A stretch of 64,000 nucleotides of DNA from NCBI GenBank assembly GCA_032718565.1, contig JAVGVS010000008.1, positions 2,107,579 through 2,171,578 on the forward strand. The letters run 5' to 3'. Positions 55,188-64,000 of this stretch are shown one piece after another. The position numbers and the translations under genes were made by a program. How positions within the stretch are numbered: position 1 is the stretch's first letter; each line of letters begins with the position of its first letter. Below the pieces are notes generated by a model. It saw only the letters and a list, made by a program, of their open reading frames with translations, had not been told where the DNA came from and did no database searches. The DNA comes from Distichodus sexfasciatus. Taxonomy: Eukaryota; Chordata; Actinopteri; Characiformes; Distichodontidae.

Positions 55188-57441
55188 AAATTAATTAATT
55201 CATTCATTCATTCATTCATTCATTCATTCATTGTCTGAACCACTTAATCCACCTGCAAATATTTACTTTAAAAGAAAATATGCTCACAAATCCACAGCTA
55301 AATGGATTTTAACCTGAATCTTGTTTAACACAATAATATAAAATAGTTGATGAATTACTAACTTGTACTGAATTGCATACATTAGGCAGGAATGTTAATT
55401 AATTAGATTTTTTTTAGAAATCAAAAAGAAATTATAGAAATTGTTAACTGTGGGAGCAGAGGTAGCGACCAAAGTTTGTGTGACTTTATCCTAGCAAGTA
55501 ATTTATTCATTGGTTACACTTCATAAGATTCTTACAGGATTAAGTTTGTGTTTGACACACGTTAGTATTACTATTATCTTTGTAATTTTTCAGACCACAT
55601 CCACATTTGACACTCCCATAGCCCATTAATCATAGTAGTGAAGAAGAGTGGGGAAAACAAGTGAAAAAGTGAAAATAATTCTCTTTCATATGGTTATAAT
55701 AGTGTTTCGAGGAACAGACATGATACCCTAAGTGTACAAAGGCACATGTGTCTGCAAGCTGAGAGATAACTCCTGTACCACTGCCTTCAGCAACTGAGAA
55801 ATCAGTTTCATTAGTACATCTGTGAAATGAAGTAGAAATGATGCTCACAGTTGTGTTGTTTCTGCTTTAAGTCTAACCCAGGATCAGACTGGCAATAAAT
55901 GTGTTAAGGCTATGTACTAATCTACCTAATGTTATACTCCTTAATGAACCAGTGTAGTCAATCTTAAAATTGGTATTTTGCAGTTCATGTACAGTCATTC
56001 TCAGCTTTCAAAGTCTTTAAGTTCCTTTGTAAATAAGCCTTTTTTGACTAGCATAATAATTCAGCATATAAAATCAATAAATAATTCTGCGATTAGATTT
56101 TTAGAAAAACGAATCTAAACATGTTTATATTGTTTTTTCATTCTCCCCTTGTGTATCTCAAGAGAGATCAAAAGAAAGGATATATGAAAACATACACCAT
56201 ATGTGCTGATTCATTCGATTTTTAAGTTATAGTGCAGTTAAAACCCCTTCTGGTCGCAGACACTCTAATTATGCAACGTGTGTGTGAGAGACAGAGTGTG
56301 AGTGAGTGTGAGAATGTGAATTTGAGTGTGTGGTGGTTTAGGGTCTTTTCTTACTTTGTGGCCCGAATTCTGGGAACAAGAAACACTACAACAAAAACTA
56401 GCTCCAACCCCCAACTCATCCCTGAACTGCAACAGTATTGAACAATGGTAGAAAGATGGTGATTCAATCTGACCTTAACAGACATTCTCATGAATACACA
56501 CAGAACAAGTGTCTCTCTAAAACGTTGAGCAGATACTGAAACCTTTGAATTGAAAGGTCTTTAGGGTGGGGTTGTGCAGGTTTGGGGGAGTGAGGGGGGT
56601 GGAGGGAGAGAGGGAAAGAAAGAGAAGAAAAATAAAAATAAAAGTAAAAATTATAAATATATTGTTTTGGAATCAAATTTCTCAGCTTCAGAAAAAACGA
56701 AGATGTAACTGGAAAAAATGAACGAGGAAAGAAAGCTTTGACTTTCTAAAGGCTGTGGTGGTCGTTCAATTTACAACTGTGCTGTGCTTATGAGTCATCT
56801 TGACATTTTCTGTTTAAGATGTAGAGCAGGTTTCTCTGCAGTCAGAGGCGTTTTGGGGTCCGATTCAGCTACATCTCATCTTTCTCTCCATCTGACACGG
56901 TAAGGACTTTGTGTTGGGGGGCACAGTGCTATATAACAAATAGCTGTAGTACTACAGTATACTATACAAGCTCATTTGCTAAGATTCTAAATGTGTCAGT
57001 GCGATAGAAGTTTAATAAATTTTTTATACACAGACAACCTCCATGTAACACAACATTGACAAAGTGGTACTTATGCTTTTCTTATTCTGTTGGCAGCATT
57101 AGAAGAACATAATTGTTTTTAAGGGTAATTAATTTTGTTTAACAATGTAAGGACTGGGCCTTACTTTTAGCTTTTGTATCAGTTTACTGTGTGTTTTAAG
57201 CCTATATCAAGTGTGGTTAGCATTTGTTAGCAATTAGCTTGTAATGCTCAGTGTAAGATTTTTAGCACTGTTGAGTGGTTCACTCCTTACACTGACTTTT
57301 TCCAGTACAGGATATTGGGTAGATAATAACATTGTCTTAACTCATGTTTGTCTAAACCTCTCAGTACTAAAGTACGTTCCAGTCTGTAACTAAATGCAAA
57401 TTGACATGTCATACATTTACACCATAATTTTATTTAATCAG

Positions 57442-60400
57442 ATGCTGACCCTGAGCTATGGTCTCCTCTTGCCCCTTGTCTTCTCTCTTGTCCACGCGCT
57501 CGACTGTAATTTGAGTACACATTATCAATGGACTGTGAATGGACAACCCATCTGCTGCAACAAATGCGAAGCTGGTAAGCCAATCAGAGACCTCACAGTT
57601 TAATCAGCAGTGGTGTCAGCTGTCTGTTTAAACTTGTTCTTAATTGTATAAAAGGGCACATGAGTGCCTCTTTTTCATACTGGTAAAATACTGTTAGTGA
57701 CAAATTGGAGTAAAATTTTAATAGTCTCTTAGAGAAGGCCACTTGACCTTTTTAGTGCAGAATGACATATCAAAGTTTGAGAATGCCTGTTCATGTTAAT
57801 TCCCAGAGGTTAGCCGGATGGTAAGTCATGTCTGGACTGTGACACATTACATGTTGCAAAACTGTCACGTGACATTTGCGTTGCGAATGGTAAGCTGGTG
57901 GAAAACGCCATGAATTACATGCGTAAATTATTCGCTCAAAAAAGAAATAATTATTGCCGTTAGTTATTGTAATCTCTGTCATACACCAAGACAACAACTA
58001 CTATAGATGATAAATTAAAATATAAGTTCCTAAATGTGTTCATACAAAATTAAAACAGAGAAAAGGGAAGTAAAAAGTACACGACTTGACACATTTTAAA
58101 ACCAAACATACTTTTAAAGAAGGGAAGGAAGTGTGGACTCAACTTTCCTATGTGGAAAGATTTAAAAAGATATGAAGTTGAGTGCAATTTCGCCTCAGGC
58201 TTGCTTGTTGGGGGGTTTAGGCCGGTTATATGTAAAGTGCTTTGTGACAATGACTGTTGTTAAGAGCACTATGTAAATAAATTTGAATTGAAATTGCATT
58301 GAATTTAAATGTAATGTAACAAAAAGGCGTCAAAATGTAATTATAGACACAGAGATTTTACTTTGTATAAAATAAAAGATATTTTACATTTTGTAATACC
58401 CAATTAACCTTCTAAACCTTTGAAGCGTAATGACACATAACTTTCTTGAAACTGATGACGTGCTCTCTTAACTGTAACTGCCATGATTAGTAAAGTATGT
58501 ATGACAGCAGGCTCACTTATGTGTCAGTCAGTGACAACTGAGATGTGTCTTTTTGACGTATCAATATTAATATCACACACTAAGCAGATTCAGAATGTGT
58601 GAACACCTGCTATCACTGTTGCAGTCATATCAGACATTTGCTTTCTGTGTGCATTTGTGTGTGTGCATGTAGGATACCACATGAAGGGGAGATGTATAAA
58701 AGACAGTACTACAAAATGTGAACGCTGTGGACCTGACTACTACAACAACGAAGACAACATCGAAATGACATGCAACAGATGCTCTCAGTGTTCAAAACCA
58801 TGTAAGTTGTGCAAATTCAAAATACATACATATCTGAATGACTGTAAACCCTGTGTTGGTGACTGGGACAGTGGGTGTTTAAGTCTTTGGTGAACATAAA
58901 CAAATGAAAGCTGAAGATAGAAAAGTAACTCCACCTCCACTGTCGAGCCCTTAGCCCTGGCATAATGTCTGCAAAGGTAGTGGTCAAAACATCTGCTGTT
59001 CGGGATGTGAGCAACATGGTAAGAAACTGTATGAAAATCACTTTACCAAACATTTCTCTGAACAGTTGTAACGGTTAACCTAATCATAAGAAAAGTTCTA
59101 AATGTTAAATCGCAATCATGAAATGACGATAACGGTAACAGTAACATTAGAAGGGGGATTTCCCTTAATGAGTTCTTGGTGGGTTTCCAATAGTTATGGG
59201 GGGCTTTGAGAGTGCAGACATTGAGTCACACAGACATAACAGATATGGAATAAAGGGTAATAAGGGCAGCAATAAGGATGGTTCTCACAAACAACGGAAA
59301 TTAATCAGGCTAGCTGTTCATTTGAAAGGATAATTCAATCAAAAAGGAAACAGTGGTTTTCTGTTACTGTATAAATTTAAGAAAAGCAACTTTGAACACA
59401 GAAACTTCAGCCATCAGTACTTCTGAAGTCTCTTCTAAATTACCTAGAAAACTGTAAGAAAGTCGCACTGAGTCATCTACATTATCTGATATAGTAACAG
59501 TTAATGTACTATAACAGTTTGGTTAACACTCACTGGAAGTTACATTTTAGGTGTAATCATTAATCATAGGAGCTGCTTTACAAAGAACTTTCATAAAACA
59601 TATTGGGCTGCTTTATATCTCACACTAAAGTAATAGTTTTACAAACTATCACAAAGGAGTACAGCACCCAAAACAGTGAATTTGGACATTGGCACATATC
59701 ATCCCACGTTGTGGTTAGCACTCTCGCTTCAGAGCAAGAAGATCCTGGGTTTGTTCTCTGGGAAGGCCATAGGATCTTTTTGTGTGGAGTTTGCGTGCTT
59801 TTTCTGTGTTTGTATGGCTTTTCTCTGGGTGCTCTAGTTTCCTCCTACAGTCTGTAGTCGTGCTGTATAGTTTGACAGGTTACTCTAAATTGCCCCCTTA
59901 GGTGTGAATGTGAGTGTGTTTGTGTGTGTGCCCTGCAGGGAACAACCCATCATGCGCCTGAATTCCTGGGATAGGCCCAGATTCCTCTGACCCCAATTGG
60001 GATTAAAAGGTTCAGATAATGAATGAATGAACAAATCATCCCATTGTCAAGGTGGCATGCAGCAGGAAGGACAAAAAGCAGAATGCAACTGAGGTCAATA
60101 AACAAGCTTTCTGAAAAAAGGAGAAAAATATTTAAAGAGACCAGTCACCTGAATCACGACTCTCTTTGTTACCATCAGGCAAACACTACCGTAGAACTCA
60201 CTGGCTCTGCTCTTACAGCCTTAATATTAATTTGCACTATTAATATTTGTGTTCAAACATTCATTCATTCATTATCAAAACCGCTTACTCCCTATCGGGG
60301 GCGCAGGGACCGTAGACTATACCAGGAACTACAGGCACAAGGTGGGGACCAACCCTGGGCAGGCGCCAACACACCACAGGGTACACACACTCACCCAATT

Positions 60401-61770
60401 ACACTGTCATTCACATCTTATGGGGCCTAATTAGAGTCACCAATTAACCTTTATTGCATGCCTTTGGACTGTGGGTGGAAACTGGAGCAACAGAGCAAAA
60501 ATAAATCAATAATAATAAACAGTAAGTATGTTGCAGGTGCTGGTTTGAGGTTTGTTTACCATAAAATGACAAGTAAAGACATAAACACTTGAAAGTACTG
60601 TGATAGTCCTATGATATAAATGAAAACAGAGTCGTACATGTTCTTCAGTTCTTGGTTCAGTTCATTCCTCAATTTACACAAAGTAGCCGTAACATTATGA
60701 CAGGAATGCTCATGTAATGTGTAATATTTCCCAAATATACAGCTTACCCTGTCTGTGATTGAAAAATATGTAAATTATGAAATTAAAATGACTTTTGTTA
60801 ATTTGGCGGTGGTAGTAGTTCAGAGCAGGCCAGGAGCAGGGTTAAGACAGAGTGTATTGTGGTTGTGTGTTTCCAAACCATGGTTTATGTACCAATAATG
60901 GTGATGTTTACTACATGCTTTAATACACCAGGAACAAGGTTAACCTCTCACTGGTGAACTGTGTGTTTCATATGGCTGTAGATATGATGACCAAAACGAA
61001 ATGCTCAAACATCAAAGACGCTGAGTGTGGTTGCATTCAGGGGTATGAGTGTGAAGATGAGCAGTGTGAAAGCTGTGTAAAGGTCCGAACAACACCACCA
61101 CCACCAACAACAACAACAGAACAAGCCGGGCACATTTTGACTAAAGCCAAAGAATCCCCGAATGCACCAGTGACAGGTGAGCTTCTCAGAAAGAACACCT
61201 GAACATGTGCACCTGCATTTTTAGTCATAATGACCCTAATAAACACCCAAGAAAATACAGAACTGTGTCTGTTTAGATTTTCTGTTATTATGATGTCCAT
61301 TGTAGACTTAAAACCAACCCACTCCCAGACACATGCACGCCCACAAGCTTAGAAATGTGAGGTACTGACTTGTTCTTGCTCTCTTTCTCTCCCCTTTCTC
61401 CCACTTACTTTCGATCACTCTCTCACAGACAGTGTGTGGATCTCTCTGAGTCTGAGTTGTGCGTGTGTGTGCATTCTGCTTACCTGTTTCATTCTCGTCA
61501 GCAGACGTACGCCTGCATATGGATGGATCATGTTGGCATCGTCTGGTCAGTTAAAATCACCTTCAATTTTTTTAAATAAGACAAATACACTCAGAAGAGA
61601 TAGCAATAATCAGACTCAATTACTGTACCTGACCTTCTCTTTGTGCCACAGGCTGTTTTTGGCATCGAAAGAAGGGCTCAACGCAATCAAGTGAGCACAG
61701 AGAGGAAGAGGAGGAGGAGGTGCCGATGCCAGTCCAGGAGGTGGCTGGAAAGACAGAGTGGCAAGTCTGA
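57442..61770 (+). CDS. cd27: CD27-like TNF receptor superfamily member
   Basis: Exons 57442-57574, 58673-58801, 60982-61176, 61429-61506 and 61652-61770 join in phase to give 217 aa. The ATG falls directly after the acceptor TTTAATCAG, so exon 1 is non-coding. A signal peptide (about 1-19) leads to a CRD with PICCNKCEAGYHMKG, a second with TTKCERCGPDYYN, and a third with DAECGCIQGYECEDEQCESC. That last segment matches human CD27 ([21 protein letters not shown] from memory). A Thr/Pro stalk, a helix (about 155-177; CACVCILLTCFILV) and a short tail follow. The tail REEEEEEVPMPVQEVAG holds a PxQE TRAF2-type site, placed as in CD27 (PIQED). CD27 binds CD70 and co-stimulates lymphocytes through TRAF2/5. 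LTBR, TNFRSF9 and CD40 are less likely alternatives. Polyadenylation signal at 63045. Confidence 0.8.
58210..58310 (+). repeat. RTE/Rex3-like LINE 3' end in a cd27 intron
   Basis: AAGTGCTTTGTGACAATGAC, then TGTTGTTAAGAGCACTATGT, ending in tandem GAATTGAAATT, matches the 3' end of a widespread fish RTE-type LINE. Confidence 0.5.
58957..59018 (+). other. CRD1-like ghost exon in cd27 intron
   Basis: Between a CTTAG acceptor and a good donor (CATG|GTAAGA) the plus strand reads PWHNVCKGSGQNICCSGCEQ. The CC-x2-C pattern is that of the first TNFR cysteine-rich domain, as in exon 57442-57574 and tnfrsf1a exon 2, and the donor phase (1) is the same. The acceptor phase (0) does not fit the previous cd27 exon, so it is not part of the main transcript. 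Confidence 0.3.
59697..60031 (-). repeat. LINE-tail-type interspersed repeat, inverted copy
   Basis: It reads in reverse from ATGAATGAATG at the right end, with CTCTAAATTGCCCCC and GTGTGGAGTTTGCGTGC blocks. Same family as 34855-35228. Confidence 0.7.
60253..60500 (+). repeat. LINE-tail-type interspersed repeat, partial
   Basis: ATTCATTCATTCATTATCAA, then AACCGCTTACTCC, with CAACCCTGGGCAGGCGCC and TTAGAGTCACCAATTAACC. It stops at about 60500, truncated relative to the copy at 34855. With the inverted copy at 59697-60031 it forms a large inverted pair in the cd27 intron. Confidence 0.7.
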
Positions 61771-63044
61771 GGGAGACACAAGTGTGGATGCCACAGTAGA
61801 CAGGAGTGTGTATATTAGAGTTGATATGGAATACATATTCTAACCCAGGCTCATGTCACACCCCGGGCATAGGAGCAGGAGAATCTGCACCCAGGTTAAA
61901 GACATCTTCGGAGAGAAGAGAAGGAAAAACACACAGTTTGACTACACACACTCCATACATCACCTGCAGTATTTGCAGTATTTTAATATTGTATTTTTCA
62001 AGAGAATTGAATATTTGTCTATTTGTCCATTGTATCCATAGATTAGATTTACTTTAGGAAATGTGTAAAAAGGCATCTACTGAGGTGAAGGCTCTTTTCC
62101 TGTTTTTTGGAAACTCTTTAGAAAATATTTTGCTTTCTTTGTCAGTGAAAGTACTGACTGTCAGCACGTGAACTAAGTCAAGTATAGTCTTAAAGTGCCT
62201 CATAGACTCTAATGTGACTAATGATGAAAACTAATGGGGACTTTTAATGTGTCACATGTGAACAACAGTTTGTAAAAGCCCCATTGTGGCTATAAAGTTG
62301 GCAGCCAAAAGTGTGTGACGTTGTAAGTGATTGCCATTGTCATAAGTGAGACAGGAATTTGTACTTGGAATCTGCTGGTCAAAAAGTGTGACTTTTTGTT
62401 ATGAATTTGTTAATGTTTCCTGTCAGCATGGGACTTAAGGTGAACAGGATTTTAAAATGTGGACTTTTACATACAGTACTGATGTCTGGTTTTTCAGACA
62501 TTTTTTAGTGAGGAAAAGTTATTACAGATGCCTTCTTTAACATTCTTATAAGCGGTTTCTTTTGATGCTGATTTACACTACATGACCATGGATGGAGTCA
62601 GCCTCTGTGGTCTTTTGGCCTCACATATTTGTAGTGTATGAAGTTTGAAGTTCATGAATGACATTAGTTTTGCTAGTGTAAACTCCTCATTAAAAGTAAA
62701 CCATTCCCCAGAATGTTCAGACTTTGTATGATTTTGAAAAGTTGTGTAAATCCAGCCTTAGACTATTATTCAATGTAAACAGCTGAACTGAACAGTTTCA
62801 AGTTATGTATGACAGTGTAAATTGAAACAGAGGTTTTTTGTTCATAAATTTAAACAATGTTAAAATAACGCAAATGTATTTGTGATGTTTCTGATAAATA
62901 GTCTCATTAATATACTGTCATGCTTATTTAAAATACTGCTTAACTGATACATTGTACCTCACAAAACTTGTATTATTTTTCAATACTGTGCACCTGTATT
63001 CAGTTTATTTTGTATAGCACTGAAAATAACTTTTTTTCCCTTTT

Positions 63045-63050
63045 AATAAA
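63045..63050 (+). terminator. cd27: cd27 polyadenylation signal
   Basis: AATAAA preceded by a T-rich run, about 1.27 kb after the stop codon, with no other good signal before it. Confidence 0.55.
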
Positions 63051-64000
63051 AAGTTTTGAACGAACCCACAATAGCAATGTTATTAATTGTATTGCACTCG
63101 CAAATGACATAATATTTGTTTTTGACTCAGAAGCTACAGGATAAAGAAGGTTAAGGGGAAGTACAGTGCACAGCAAAATCCCCAGTGTTCAATTAACACC
63201 TACATTTTCAGCACAAGTACAGCTGGACCTTTAAAAACATTGTCAGTATTAATGAAACAGTGCCAAAGATAATTCACTTTTTTAAGACCAGAAAATCTCT
63301 TAAATGATATACAGAAATTATTTTTAAAAACAGGTTAAAAGAACTCTGCTAGATATCGTAATATAGTAAAAACATTTATAAAAATATGTAGAGGTAAATA
63401 CAATGATCACTCTAATAAGAGTTACTCTAGGCCTCAGTAGTTGCGCTCCCACTTATTAGTGCATTACAATAAATAGCTACTTTAATATGGTGGCACGCAA
63501 ATCTTAATGGGCACCAAGGAAAGTGTGCAACCACTGGACGCCTGAACACACTTGTATTTTATACAGTTTGTGTATTAATGAAACAGCCATCTTAAAAATT
63601 ATAAGCCCTAGACCCTGGTTTGTGATGTTTGTTTGTGGCAGTCTAAGCTTGTCACAAATATAGCAACACTATAAGGGCCAGAATATAGTTGCTTTTCATG
63701 GTTTGCTTTTAAGTAAATCCTGGAAGGACACAGAAGAGCACATGAGTAGAAATAGAGAATATGTCAGATCTGTAGTATGCACAGTCTGCCATCTCTGTAT
63801 GAAAGGCAAATTAAGCAAGTTATAAGCATGTGCAAATCTCTAATGCAAATGCCTTTTGCCTGGACTAGCATCATGTCCACACATCTTCTCTTATGCTGTC
63901 CATCATGAGATATCCAAAAGTCAGTCAGTGCCACAAGGACGTATTGTAGCTATCCTGCCCTTGTACCTTGATCAGTTCATACAGCTTCATCTTCATTTGT
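63051..64000. other. Intergenic sequence after cd27
   Basis: AT-rich DNA with no supported gene. A possible minus-strand exon edge at the extreme right end is discussed among the rejected items. Confidence 0.4.

Larger units (their letters stand above)
54269..57441. other. Divergent intergenic region between tnfrsf1a and cd27
   Basis: It holds the 5' UTR of tnfrsf1a, the broken Tc1, an (ATTC)n repeat at 55193-55233, AT-rich DNA, and a probable non-coding first exon of cd27 ending at the donor ACACG|GTAAGG (56899). Confidence 0.5.

Noticed and set aside
60023..60430. 135-codon plus-strand frame
   Set aside because: It runs through the LINE-tail repeat and has no conserved protein motif of its own.
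63967..64000. Possible minus-strand exon end (MKMKLYELIK then GTACAA donor)
   Set aside because: Only about 34 bases are in the window, with no upstream context; could be chance.

Overview
The window is vertebrate nuclear DNA, almost certainly from a teleost fish and possibly an otophysan. The evidence is multi-exon genes with GT-AG introns, an AT-rich background, long CA/GA/CT microsatellites, and repeats of fish type (tRNA-derived SINEs, a LINE tail ending in ATTC repeats, hAT-type MITEs, a broken Tc1). There are no operons, CRISPR arrays or prokaryotic features. Most exon joins below were checked for reading phase, and every complete coding sequence sums to a multiple of three.

Layout from left to right. 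(1) 505-6700: the last two coding exons and long 3' UTR of a non-muscle myosin heavy chain (myh14-like), plus strand. (2) 6700-9567: intergenic, with a polypyrimidine tract of about 550 bp. (3) 9568-11564, minus: a 594-aa, mostly disordered protein whose N-terminus carries a FAM181-family motif. (4) 14824-15925, plus: mpv17l, with a polar insert. (5) 17252-21537, plus: rpl18, complete with a 5'TOP promoter. (6) 21.6-29.5 kb: gene-poor, repeat-bearing DNA. (7) 29577-33364, plus: a four-Ig-domain CD4/LAG3-family receptor, best read as lag3. (8) 34564-45105, minus: the RhoGEF plekhg6, 14 coding exons. (9) 45.1-51 kb: intergenic with two hAT-type MITEs, a SINE and a purine-rich tract. (10) 51006-54268, minus: tnfrsf1a (TNF receptor 1) with a death domain. 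(11) 54.5-55.2 kb: a broken Tc1 transposase. (12) 57442-61770, plus: a cd27-like TNF receptor with a TRAF-binding tail.

The right half (lag3, plekhg6, tnfrsf1a, cd27) matches a group of genes that lies together on human 12p13.31. The left half (myh14, rpl18) matches human 19q13.33. The window therefore joins two regions that are separate in human. The immune genes would work in T-cell co-regulation (LAG3 inhibitory, CD27 co-stimulatory through TRAFs) and in TNF-driven inflammation and death signalling (TNFRSF1A).

No wholly new system is evident. The observations most worth checking are the FAM181-like gene, a ghost TNFR cysteine-rich exon inside a cd27 intron, an intact foldback element with a 10-bp target duplication, and two copies of one MITE family that each sit inside the same SINE family.
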